Of a stretch of 12,052 nucleotides of DNA, positions 1-5,704 are shown piece after piece. The first letter of the stretch is position 1. Every line of letters begins with the position of its first letter. The position numbers and the translations under genes are program-made. The notes under the pieces are model-generated. The model was not told the origin of the DNA. It worked only from the letters and a program-made list of their open reading frames with translations, and ran no database searches. This DNA comes from Bacteroidota bacterium (lineage in GTDB: Bacteria > Bacteroidota > Bacteroidia > Bacteroidales > Dysgonomonadaceae), in the NCBI GenBank assembly GCA_023424395.1, contig JAFADY010000053.1, positions 1 to 12,052 on the forward strand, read 5' to 3'.

Positions 1-241
1 GAGGGAGCTTTTTATGAATAATAACAATTCTTTTTTCTTCCATCCACTCATCTAAGTAACATAAAGAATCTGCTAACGCATCCCAATTAAACCCAAAATA
101 ATCGGGAAATTTAAAAGATTGATAATACAAACTAAAAATCTCTGTTCTATGTTTTATATCATCAACATACATAGAATAAGAATTATTTGTGTCAATTTCC
201 GAAAAACAGTTATAATACAAAAAACATTCATTCTTCTCCAT
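1..241 (-). CDS. barstar-family ribonuclease inhibitor (immunity protein), 3' end cut by window edge
   Basis: Barstar proteins bind and block barnase-type RNases in the cytoplasm, protecting the cell from a toxin made by itself or a competitor. The ATG at 241-239 opens a frame that stays open to the window edge (80 residues seen; barstar is about 90). Residues 45-60 carry the family signature FPDYFGFNWDALADSL. By recall of barstar, D54 and D58 align with its Asp35 and Asp39, the main residues that contact barnase. The start is supported by its position 6 bp after the stop of a barnase-like toxin tail, the normal toxin-immunity order. There is no signal peptide, as expected for a cytosolic inhibitor. 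It is the last visible gene of the minus-strand cassette array. The family assignment is firm; that it still protects against a toxin is inference. Confidence 0.9.
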   Translation of the reverse strand, partial: MEKNECFLYYNCFSEIDTNNSYSMYVDDIKHRTEIFSLYYQSFKFPDYFGFNWDALADSLCYLDEWMEEKRIVIIHKKLP

Positions 242-247
242 AATATT

Positions 248-385
248 TTAGGGTTTAAATTGAATAAAAGTTTTATAATGATCTGGAGAATAATACTATT
301 CGCCTCCTCCACCTATAACTATACGTTGGAGATCTGCATGATTAATTCCTGGAGTTGGGGTGTAAATATTTCTTGTAATACCTAC
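248..385 (-). pseudogene. 3' remnant of a barnase-like RNase toxin gene
   Basis: About 44 codons without a start, ending at TAA (250-248), 6 bp before the barstar ATG. The frame reads VGITRNIYTPTPG, then INHADLQRIVIGGGGE, a TAG at 298-296, then YYSPDHYKTFIQFKP. It matches the C-terminus of barnase (RILYSSDWLIYKTTDHYQTF). The Arg of QRIV and the His of DHY are 15 positions apart, counting the TAG as one residue, the same spacing as Arg87 and His102 in barnase. The TAG may be a decayed sense codon (TGG to TAG is one possibility). The N-terminal two thirds of the domain, including the catalytic Glu region, are not recognisable, so this is not a working toxin. It lies in frame directly after the stop of the upstream gene, with no repeat between them. 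It looks like a scar carried along when the barstar gene was captured from a toxin-immunity pair. Confidence 0.75.
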
Positions 386-817
386 TTAATATTTATTTTC
401 GAATTCTTTATCAATCAAATATTTCCATCTTTGAAAAGATTGGACTTCCTTTTGATAGCCTTCAACAACTCCACCATAAAAATACTCATCATTCAGAATA
501 TCGGGAAATCCGACATCATTCATATTATGCTCAATGACACGTTTAATTCTCCTTTGTATCCAATATTTTGATGGCGTATTATCTATTACCTCAAACAAAC
601 TAGCTGGATAGAACATGGGATGTGCATAAGATACACCATCGTAGAAATCATTACAGATTAAGTAACACGGATGATTAAACAGTATAAAAATAGCATACAC
701 AGTGTACTCTTTTCCAATAGTCAGTTCAATAAAATTCATTTTTTCTGTCCAATTATGTTGAACAAAGAAATCTTTGGGAATGTATTTACCCGTATTGTAT
801 AAACATTTTACTTTCAT
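386..817 (-). CDS. unknown cytosolic protein, candidate immunity protein
   Basis: A 143-residue protein I cannot assign to a named family. It has no signal peptide or membrane segment. It is rich in aromatic residues; recognisable blocks are LTIGKEYTVYAI (about 32-43), YLICNDFYDG (52-61) and PASLFEVIDN (71-80), suggesting a compact alpha/beta domain followed by a helical C-terminus. The gene starts 49 bp after repeat R1 (in gene direction), which makes it the first gene of a cassette. The barnase tail and barstar follow with no repeat between, so either the three share one cassette or a repeat was lost. Context suggests an immunity role; that is inference only. Codon content is AT-rich like its neighbours and unlike the transposon backbone. 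Confidence 0.82.
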   Translation of the reverse strand: MKVKCLYNTGKYIPKDFFVQHNWTEKMNFIELTIGKEYTVYAIFILFNHPCYLICNDFYDGVSYAHPMFYPASLFEVIDNTPSKYWIQRRIKRVIEHNMNDVGFPDILNDEYFYGGVVEGYQKEVQSFQRWKYLIDKEFENKY

Positions 818-865
818 CTGTTATATAAATTTAAATCCTGTATTTACATTTGTTTCCAGATTATG

Positions 866-942
866 CCCCTCTCGCTGGCGCAAGTCTCCAGACTTGTGTC
901 TTATTTTGCTTTGCAACGCTCTAATTATAAATTAGTGGGAGC
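866..942. repeat. cassette repeat R1 (multi-hairpin element)
   Basis: Hairpin 1 (877-900) is well conserved: CAAGTCT and AGACTTG around a CC loop. A TTGC/GCAA mini-hairpin follows, then CTAATT/AATTAG around ATA (921-935). The right end reads AGCATGTGC instead of AGCGGGG, so the outer stem that closes other copies is degraded. The last residues and stop codon of the TonB-like gene lie inside the right arm. Confidence 0.88.
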
Positions 943-1345
943 ATGTGCACGAGGAAGCAGATAGATTGAATTTAACAGGTACAACATATCTTACCTTGAT
1001 TGCTCTTCCTTTTTGCATCGCTGGCTTTTCGTAATGAATCAACTTTGTTACCCTCAGAGCTTCGTTATTCAAATCTTTTCTTATACCTTTTTCTATTTTG
1101 TGATTTATGGTAGATCCATCAACATTAATCCAATAAGATACAAAGACCATACCTTCCAAAGAATCCATTTGGGCTGTTTCAGGATATTTTATTTTGTCTG
1201 CAATAAACTTGGTTAAACACCCTTTAAATAATGGTTCTGATTCAATATACGTGATTAACTCGTTATTAGAGGTCGAATCATTGTTTTGACTATGCAAAAA
1301 AGGCACCCATAAGAGCACAAGTAGTAGGATATATACTTTTACCAT
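932..1345 (-). CDS. secreted TonB C-terminal-domain protein
   Basis: A 137-residue exported protein. Residues 1-19 are a cleavable signal peptide (basic start, hydrophobic core, HSQ). Residues about 35-130 match the TonB C-terminal domain common in Bacteroidetes: EPLFKGCLTKFIADKIKYP, then an EGMVFVSYWINVDGS strand pair, NNEALRV helix, and KVRYVVPVKF at the end. TonB proteins normally have an uncleaved N-terminal membrane anchor and a long Pro-rich linker. Both are missing, so this looks like a free periplasmic domain, not an energy transducer. It might interfere with, or shield, TonB-dependent receptors that toxins use for entry; that is inference. The last codons and the TAA (934-932) fall inside repeat R1, giving an odd Cys-rich tail (SASSCTCSH). 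The ATGGTAA start context is shared with the next gene upstream (ATGGTAAAAATG). Confidence 0.9.
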   Translation of the reverse strand: MVKVYILLLVLLWVPFLHSQNNDSTSNNELITYIESEPLFKGCLTKFIADKIKYPETAQMDSLEGMVFVSYWINVDGSTINHKIEKGIRKDLNNEALRVTKLIHYEKPAMQKGRAIKVRYVVPVKFNLSASSCTCSH

Positions 1346-1400
1346 TTTCTCGGAATTTTATAAATGAATTGAAACCTTTTGGGATAACTTGAATAATTAA

Positions 1401-1470
1401 CTCTTCGCCGGCGCAAGTCTCCAGACTTATACCTTATTAAAACAATATTTATTTGCTTCGCAACGCGACC
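1401..1470. repeat. cassette repeat R2 (degenerate copy)
   Basis: Hairpin 1 is kept (1410-1433, GGCGCAAGTCT and AGACTTATACC), as are the AAAACAAT and TTGCTTCGCAACGC blocks. The CACTAATT/AATTAGTG arm and the GGGG end are missing. The sequence to 1566 has no gene I can support. A GCAAACTTGAGAGAGG stretch at 1495-1510 might be a decayed right end pairing with the CTCTT at 1401-1405. Confidence 0.75.
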
Positions 1471-1566
1471 TTTTTCGAACGCTTACAGGGAGTTGCAAAC
1501 TTGAGAGAGGGTTATCTTATTACCATGCGATGCAATCTTGCGGAAGCTCGATGTAGCAAGGAAAAT

Positions 1567-2313
1567 TTAAACACAAATAGAACAATATTTGACTAGTTTT
1601 TCGTTGATTATACCCAATGGCATGATGTTAATAGGATTCAGTTTATCACCCTGTATTTCAATAAAAAACATCGCGCCTACATCTTTATCTTTTAATATCA
1701 ACAAATTACTTCTTCTATTCCATTTTCCAAGTGATAGATTGATCCCTCTAAACTTAATTGCATAAGTCCCATTTTCTTCCAAGTTTAATATAAAATTAGG
1801 TACATTTTCTGAACAATAAGTGCCAGTGAATAAATCATTTTTTCTTGCACGCATGTTTTTTTGATTTTTAATCAATGTTGTATTTTTAACCCTATTCATA
1901 TATGAGTGTGCATAAGATAACTCTGTTTGGCTTGCGGATGAATTTATTTGATTAAAAAACTTATTGTTCATCCAAGTAAATCCTTTTTTCACATTTAATC
2001 CTCTTACTTCTTTCGGATTAATTAACAAACTCTGTGTTTTTTGAATTTTTATTTTAGCCCCACTAGTCTTATCTAATAGTAATAAATTATCATGTTGAGA
2101 GGTAAAACTGCCAAAAGAAATTAAATCTGTCAGTATAATATCTTTTGATGCTTGAAAAACCATCGTGATGACAAATTTCTTTTCTTTCTCGTCTAAATGG
2201 ATATAACTGCTCAAATTTGGATTGATCGCTAACTCGTAAGTCTGGGAAAGAGAAATGCTTGAATAGCATATTCCCAAAAAAAGAATCGATATATATTTTT
2301 TCATTTTTACCAT
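1567..2313 (-). CDS. secreted protein of unknown function
   Basis: A 248-residue exported protein with no family I recognise. ATGGTAAAAATG offers two starts; the second (2304) gives the more usual signal peptide, MKKYISILFLGICYSSISLS, with cleavage before QTYELA. Residues about 40-80 are strand-rich. The C-terminal part has a beta-barrel-like pattern: FTGTYCSE, FILNLEENGTYAIKFRG, SLGKWNRRSNLLILKD. That 'dose / response / W / L' rhythm is also seen in NlpE-, META- and lipocalin-like envelope proteins, but I would not assign one. It is the only gene between R3 and R2. An exported location would fit defence against a periplasm-acting toxin; this is inference from the array. Confidence 0.86.
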   Translation of the reverse strand: MVKMKKYISILFLGICYSSISLSQTYELAINPNLSSYIHLDEKEKKFVITMVFQASKDIILTDLISFGSFTSQHDNLLLLDKTSGAKIKIQKTQSLLINPKEVRGLNVKKGFTWMNNKFFNQINSSASQTELSYAHSYMNRVKNTTLIKNQKNMRARKNDLFTGTYCSENVPNFILNLEENGTYAIKFRGINLSLGKWNRRSNLLILKDKDVGAMFFIEIQGDKLNPINIMPLGIINEKLVKYCSICV

Positions 2314-2421
2314 AATTTAAAAATATAGCTTGAAATTCTGTATTGATGAGGAAAGCTTGAAAAGGAATTATTCAATTAAAGTCATATCCAACAAAGCTTT
2401 TTCGCCTACATAATCGATAGC

Positions 2422-2520
2422 GCCCCTTGCTGGCGCAAGTCTCCGGACTTGTGCCTTGTTTAAAACAATTTCTATTTTGCTCCGCAAACGCACTAATTAC
2501 AAATTAGTGGGAGCAGGGGC
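2422..2520. repeat. cassette repeat R3 (best-formed copy)
   Basis: The outer stem is GCCCCTTGCT (2422-2431) against AGCAGGGGC (2512-2520), complementary apart from one bulged T. Inside are hairpin 1 (2432-2455), a TTGTTTAAAACAA dyad, TTGC-TCC-GCAA (2478-2488), and CACTAATT/AATTAGTG (2491-2509). Here TTGCT/AGCA replaces the TCGCT/AGCG of other copies, a paired change. The stretch 2521-2612 beyond it holds no gene. Confidence 0.92.
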
Positions 2521-2612
2521 AAATATAATACATTATCCACACATTGGCTTCTTTTACATGTACTGCGAGAGCATTGTAGGTGTGAATTTACGAGAGAAGA
2601 GAAAACTTTACT

Positions 2613-2927
2613 CTAAAACGTTTCCCCCTCTATTTCATTAATATACTCCTCATCTATGTAAAAATCAAATAAATTTTTGCCACAAAAGGGGCAAAATGCA
2701 ATATTCACCATTGGTAATCTAAAAGAAAACTTCTCATATCCCATGGTCATAAAGAATCTAATATCCTTCCTTTTGTGTTTTGTTTTTTTTAGAGCCTTGT
2801 TTTCATAGAAAAGTAAATGTAAACCTTCAATTACTAAAGGATTAGTACATTTTACAATTCTAATATTAAAACCGAGATAATTATCAATTTTATAATAGGT
2901 TTCGAAAATAGAACAACAAAATTTCAT
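2613..2927 (-). CDS. small CPFCG zinc-site protein, candidate immunity protein
   Basis: A 104-residue cytosolic protein from the ATG at 2927. An open frame continues upstream to 3017, but I prefer 2927: it lies 4 bp after the TGA of a toxin-like tail (2934-2932), GAAAG sits just before it, and the extra 30 residues overlap that tail in another frame. An N-terminal CC pair (residues 4-5) and a CPFCG motif (79-83) could together bind zinc. The end, FDFYIDEEYINEIEGETF, is acidic. Small CC...CPxCG proteins are often found beside polymorphic toxins, but I cannot name this family. It is the only intact gene between R4 and R3. A role as a toxin antidote is inferred from its position behind the toxin tail. 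Confidence 0.8.
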   Translation of the reverse strand: MKFCCSIFETYYKIDNYLGFNIRIVKCTNPLVIEGLHLLFYENKALKKTKHKRKDIRFFMTMGYEKFSFRLPMVNIAFCPFCGKNLFDFYIDEEYINEIEGETF

Positions 2928-2931
2928 TCTT

Positions 2932-3114
2932 TCAATATTTAAAAAGTTTAATAATTTGAGGCGTAATGCTTGGCGATATTTTATATTCCATTCCGGAGGA
3001 CATTCCATGAACACCAAGAAAAGGCTGTATATGGTGATTTAGCTGCATTTGTAAAAATGTGAATCTTGGTATAGTAACTTCTACGACCTGTCCGCCATTT
3101 TTCACGTAAGTTGC
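2932..3114 (-). pseudogene. probable 3' remnant of a toxin gene
   Basis: About 60 codons without a start of their own, reading KNGGQVVEVTIPRFTFLQ, then MQLNHHIQPFLGVHGMSS, then GMEYKISPSITPQIIKLFKY, and ending at TGA 4 bp before the CPFCG gene. It begins where repeat R4 ends; the only ATG in frame (3132) lies inside the repeat. A strand-rich piece ending in GMEYKI plus a short helix is what I would expect for the C-terminal part of a secreted toxin domain. I cannot name the toxin family. It has the same layout as the barnase tail before barstar. A coincidental open frame is possible, but the protein-like composition argues against it. Confidence 0.55.
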
Positions 3115-3116
3115 TG

Positions 3117-3211
3117 CCCCTCGCTTGCGCAAGTCTCCGGACTTGTGCCTTGTTTAAAACAATTTCTATTTTGCTTCGCAACGCATTCATTAGAAATTAG
3201 CGGGAGCGGGG
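3117..3211. repeat. cassette repeat R4
   Basis: The outer stem is CCCCTCGCT (3117-3125) against AGCGGGG (3205-3211). Hairpin 1 (3126-3149) has the CCGG-loop variant, and the TTGC-TTC-GCAA mini-hairpin is intact. The right inner arm (CATTCATTAGAAATTAGCG) pairs poorly. The stop of the lipoprotein gene is 3 bp away on one side and the toxin-like tail begins at once on the other, so the element marks the cassette borders. Confidence 0.9.
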
Positions 3212-3214
3212 AGG

Positions 3215-3556
3215 TTATGGGTTATATAACTTAATTTCAGTATATGGAATATATGGTGTAAATCCGGTAGTAGGTAGCCAGCCAGTTGCTTTAATAATTG
3301 TAAAATTTAAAATATCACCTACTTTTAGATCTTTTTCTATAGAAAGCTCATCAAATACAATTGCACTCCCGATGGGCAATCCATTAGGTATGCTTTTCTG
3401 AATTTCAATAATTCCTAATTGTTTTTGCAGATTTACATCATTTATTTCTAACGTTATAACTTTACCAATATAATATTCAGTTAAAGTCTTTTTCTCACAT
3501 CCCATTCCTCCCAGCAGCAGGGCAATTACTGCAAATAAAATCAATTTTGTTTTCAT
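3215..3556 (-). CDS. small lipoprotein of unknown function
   Basis: A 113-residue lipoprotein. Residues 1-20 form a lipoprotein signal (MKTKLILFAVIALLLGGMGC), with Cys20 as the lipid site followed by EKK. The mature part, about 93 residues, is mostly beta: YYIGKVITLEIND, GSAIVFDELS, LKVGDILNFTIIKATGW. The 'KVGD-I-F-I' pattern recalls OB-fold-like Bacteroidetes lipoproteins of unknown role. The signal peptide and the 64 bp before the gene are nearly identical to those of the lipoprotein at 4469-4915, while the mature parts are unrelated. The stop lies 3 bp from R4. It is the only gene between R5 and R4. An immunity role is inferred from the array. Confidence 0.85.
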   Translation of the reverse strand: MKTKLILFAVIALLLGGMGCEKKTLTEYYIGKVITLEINDVNLQKQLGIIEIQKSIPNGLPIGSAIVFDELSIEKDLKVGDILNFTIIKATGWLPTTGFTPYIPYTEIKLYNP

Positions 3557-3617
3557 AATATACGTTTTAGTTCATAATAATAATGTATAAAATCTTACTG
3601 CCTTACAAATAAGATTC
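3554..3617 (-). repeat. shared lipoprotein leader, copy 1
   Basis: The 64 bp just upstream of, and including, the start codon match 4913-4976 at about 60 positions (counted by eye). It contains a weak Bacteroidales promoter candidate, TTTG (3609-3606) and TACATTAT (3587-3580), 18 bp apart. After AAGATTC the homology with copy 2 stops, exactly where repeat R6 begins in copy 2. Confidence 0.85.
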
Positions 3618-3627
3618 GCATTCACTT

Positions 3628-3698
3628 TATAGATGAAAAAGGCGGTAAAAACGCTGCACGAAAACCCATTTTTAACATGATTATTTTATACCCATTGC
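3628..3698 (-). repeat. 70-bp upstream element, copy 1
   Basis: Runs from the lipoprotein leader to just before R5 and closely resembles 7450-7521 in front of R9. Common blocks are AACGCTGCACGAAAA, TTTTTAACAT and ATTATTTTATACCCATTG. It probably belongs to an older shared 5' region of these lipoprotein genes. I see no protein in it that I would support. Confidence 0.75.
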
Positions 3699-3701
3699 AA
3701 A

Positions 3702-3779
3702 CCCCTCGCTGGCGCAAGTCTCCAGACTTGTACCTTGTTTGCTGCGCAAACGCACTGATTATAATTACTGGGAGCGGGG
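3702..3779. repeat. cassette repeat R5 (short form)
   Basis: The outer stem is CCCCTCGCT (3702-3710) against AGCGGGG (3773-3779), with hairpin 1 at 3711-3734. It lacks about 18 bp of the A/T-rich middle, but the shortened centre makes a new perfect hairpin, GTTTGC-TGC-GCAAAC (3737-3751). The right arm (CACTGATT...ATTACTG) pairs imperfectly. Confidence 0.9.
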
Positions 3780-3837
3780 GGCTTTTTCTCTTTCGTTACA
3801 TATTTATCACCTTTTTATATGCGATTCATTTTTGATT

Positions 3838-4437
3838 TTAATCCAATATCATACATGGGCATCGATTATAACTTCTTAATCCTAAAGATTTTTCAATATC
3901 AATACTTTTATCATAGACGCCAAACCAATCAATGACAATCGAAGTTTTATTATTTTTCTTAATGACATAGCTATTTCTTCTAGTCGTAACAATCAAATTC
4001 TTAGACTCACTTATATCATTTTTTTCACCGAAAGATATAATTTCATCCATAATTCTATTAAAATCATTAAATTGAGATTGATTTATTTTTATACATGTAT
4101 CAAGAATCATAAAATTTTTATTTTTCTGAAAAAATTGCAAAATCGCTTTTTCTTGACTTATTTGATAAAGTTTTTGAGTTAATGTTGTATCAATATTATT
4201 TAATAGTGAGTTTTCATATTCTTGTCTTTCAATATCCATTCCATAACACCTTCTTTCACAATAAATTTCTCCTCCTTCATTCCATATAGTTACACAATGA
4301 TCTTTCCCACTAATAGCTCCACCCAATTTTCCTGTACTATAGCATATTTTAATACTATCCATCAAAATATTTTTTTGGGAATAACTTACATAGTACATAT
4401 TAATACTTAAAAATATAATAATAATTTTTTTCATCAT
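3838..4437 (-). CDS. secreted protein of unknown function
   Basis: A 199-residue exported protein with no recognised family. The signal peptide spans residues 1-20 (MMKKIIIIFLSINMYYVSYS), with cleavage before Q21. The mature part has ICYSTGKLGG, a CVTIWNEGGEIYCERRCYG strand region with several Cys, a helical middle (about 85-150), then SYVIKKNNKTSIVIDWFGVYD and a CPC near the C-terminus (NRCPCMILD). At least six Cys suggest disulfides in the periplasm. It starts 31 bp after the stop of the META-like lipoprotein with no repeat between, so the two form a two-gene cassette (R6 to R5) and are probably co-transcribed. The pairing suggests linked functions, possibly double protection against one toxin; that is inference. 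Confidence 0.86.
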   Translation of the reverse strand: MMKKIIIIFLSINMYYVSYSQKNILMDSIKICYSTGKLGGAISGKDHCVTIWNEGGEIYCERRCYGMDIERQEYENSLLNNIDTTLTQKLYQISQEKAILQFFQKNKNFMILDTCIKINQSQFNDFNRIMDEIISFGEKNDISESKNLIVTTRRNSYVIKKNNKTSIVIDWFGVYDKSIDIEKSLGLRSYNRCPCMILD

Positions 4438-4468
4438 TCATCTTTATTTTTGCTTTGAACTCAAAAAG

Positions 4469-4915
4469 TCAAAATTTCTTTATCGCTTTAAAAAATAAGT
4501 ATTTGTCTTCTTCTCCGTAAAATAATTGTAAATCGTCCTGCCGGGTAAGGTTGTAAGAATGTATGTGATTTATGGCTTCAATAAATTTGGTTCCATCAAA
4601 AAGTTCATTGATCTCTGTAAGAGCGCTAAACTCTATTACAACTTTTTTTGAATCCATATCAGCCTTAAAGTTGCCTGAAGCTTCGTTTGTTGAGGTTTGC
4701 CCCGTTAAAGTTCCGTCCGCATTAAATGTTATTGTATAACTCTTTTCCCAACCGTGTGGTTCTATTTCTGTGATTTCGTTGGTTTCTGAATCTCCAAATC
4801 CGATACACTTCCATGTGCCAAGCAAGTCTTTAACATTATTGTTTTCTTTCTCGCATGCCCCGCTTCCTATCAAAAAGAAGGCAATCATTGCGAATAAAAT
4901 TGTTTTTGTTTTCAT
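4469..4915 (-). CDS. META/lipocalin-like lipoprotein
   Basis: A 148-residue lipoprotein: signal MKTKTILFAMIAFFLIGSGA, Cys21, then EKENNN, the kind of charged stretch that follows Cys in many Bacteroidetes outer-membrane or surface lipoproteins. The mature domain starts LLGTWKCIGFGD (about 31-42) and continues SYTITFNADGTLTGQTSTNE, SGNFKADMDSKKVVIEFSA and LTRQDDLQLFYGEEDKYLFF. The GTW opening, the 'F-ADGTL-G' strand and the closing L-LFY...LFF strand are typical of META-like beta-barrel lipoproteins (HslJ-like). Their role is mostly unknown. Its leader and signal peptide are copies of those at 3500-3617, although the mature domains differ. It is first in a two-gene unit with the secreted protein at 3838-4437, right after R6. 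Confidence 0.9.
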   Translation of the reverse strand: MKTKTILFAMIAFFLIGSGACEKENNNVKDLLGTWKCIGFGDSETNEITEIEPHGWEKSYTITFNADGTLTGQTSTNEASGNFKADMDSKKVVIEFSALTEINELFDGTKFIEAINHIHSYNLTRQDDLQLFYGEEDKYLFFKAIKKF

Positions 4916-4976
4916 AATATACGTTTTAGTTCATAATAACAGTGTATAAAATCTTTCTGCCTTGCAAATAAGATTC
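4913..4976 (-). repeat. shared lipoprotein leader, copy 2
   Basis: Second copy of the 64-bp leader (see 3554-3617), with only about four differences. A weak promoter candidate is TTTG (4968-4965) and TACACTGT (4946-4939). The leader runs directly into R6, sharing its first bases, so the repeat boundary is also the breakpoint of homology between the two leaders. Confidence 0.85.
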
Positions 4977-5074
4977 CCCTCGCTGGCGCAAGTCTCCGGA
5001 CTTGTGCCTTGTTTAAAACAATTTCTATTTTGCTTTGCAAACGCACTAATTATAAATTAGCGTGGGCGGAGGAA
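4974..5074. repeat. cassette repeat R6
   Basis: Outer stem TTCC...CGC (4974-4983) against GCG...GGAA (5067-5074). TTCC/GGAA extends the pairing outward with bases not found in other copies. It has hairpin 1 with a CCGG centre, TTGC-TTT-GCAA, and CAC TAATT / AATTA...GTG arms. Confidence 0.9.
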
Positions 5075-5081
5075 AAGCTAC

Positions 5082-5095
5082 CCCGCCAATGCGGG
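5082..5095 (-). terminator. short GC hairpin after a lipoprotein gene
   Basis: CCCGC and GCGGG around a 4-base loop, 15 bp past the stop of the 5111-5551 gene. On the minus strand it is followed by GTAGC and then TTTT. The stem is only 5 bp and the T run is short and displaced, so termination here is a weak guess. Confidence 0.3.
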
Positions 5096-5110
5096 ATAGA
5101 AGATAAATTT

Positions 5111-5551
5111 TTATTTTTCTTTATAAGAAGGATACATTTTTATATTTTTCATATTTCCAGTAGGAGGATATGTAAATGTAGATCCTAGAGCTTTTAATTC
5201 TTTAATACTTATGTCATAGCGCTGAAGTACAATATAATTTTTTTTTATATCGTTCCAAGAAAACTTATTAATAGATGCTTTACTAAAAATAAATATGGAA
5301 ATTGTGTCATTAGGTAAAACATCTTCCCATTTTTTCTTACTATCCCAATAACTATAATCTTGGGGGTAAGCCATAACTAAACCTGGTCTGTCTGCTATAA
5401 TAGCTGTATCAGGATAAGAATAGTTAGCATAAAATACAATTGTATCATTAGAATAATTTTGAATTTTGATACCATATACATGATCAGGTAATAATTCACA
5501 ACTCGATATGCAACAAAAAATAATAATTAATAGATGAATCTTTAATTTCAT
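5111..5551 (-). CDS. lipoprotein of unknown function
   Basis: A 146-residue lipoprotein. The signal MKLKIHLLIIIFCCISSC ends in an ISSC lipobox with Cys18, then ELLPD. The mature part opens with a strand block (VYGIKIQNYSNDTIVFYANY) and continues WEDVLPNDTISIFIFSK, FSWNDIKKNYIVLQRYDIS and TYPPTGNMKNIKMYPSY. I recall proteins of this layout as common, uncharacterised Bacteroides lipoproteins, but cannot name a family. Its signal peptide is unrelated to the MKTK type used by three other genes here. It sits alone between R7 and R6. The ATG lies about 39 bp from R7, leaving little room for a full promoter, so it may depend on readthrough. An immunity role is inference. Confidence 0.88.
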   Translation of the reverse strand: MKLKIHLLIIIFCCISSCELLPDHVYGIKIQNYSNDTIVFYANYSYPDTAIIADRPGLVMAYPQDYSYWDSKKKWEDVLPNDTISIFIFSKASINKFSWNDIKKNYIVLQRYDISIKELKALGSTFTYPPTGNMKNIKMYPSYKEK

Positions 5552-5590
5552 AGCCTGGATAAATTTATTTATCTTAATTTAAAAAAAATA

Positions 5591-5688
5591 ACCCCCTCGC
5601 TGGCGCAAGTCTCCAGACTTGTGCCTTGTTTAAAATAATTTCTATTTTGCTTTGCAGTGCACTCATTATAAATTAGTGGGAGCGGGGT
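5591..5688. repeat. cassette repeat R7
   Basis: Outer stem ACCCC...TCGCT (5591-5601) against AGCGGGGT (5681-5688). The terminal A/T pair matches a change on both sides compared with R3 (G/C). Hairpin 1 is at 5602-5625, with TTGC-TTT-GCAG and CACTCATT/AATTAGTG arms. Confidence 0.9.
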
Positions 5689-5704
5689 GAAACTTTGCCC
5701 ATGT

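Noticed and set aside
119..571. 150-codon + strand frame
   Set aside because: Antisense to barstar, the barnase tail and the 386-817 gene; composition is not protein-like.
866..942. Repeats as rho-independent terminators
   Set aside because: No T run follows the hairpins in the direction of the genes.
1346..1401. Open frame ending YKIPRKW that overlaps the start of the TonB-like gene (ATGGTAA)
   Set aside because: About 22 codons, no recognisable toxin feature; ATGGTAA also occurs at the next gene where no tail is seen.
2314..2421. Open frame GAIDYVGEKALLDMTLIE between R3 and the 1567-2313 gene as another toxin tail
   Set aside because: Under 20 codons with the stop far (about 60 bp) from the next start; easily due to chance.
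2422..2520. Classical integron attC site
   Set aside because: The RYYYAAC / GTTRRRY core pair is not found at the ends; only the general plan (folded site between cassettes) is similar.
2981..3190. 69-codon minus-strand frame running out of repeat R4
   Set aside because: Its first half is the repeat itself read as protein; the frame overlaps the better-supported toxin-like tail.
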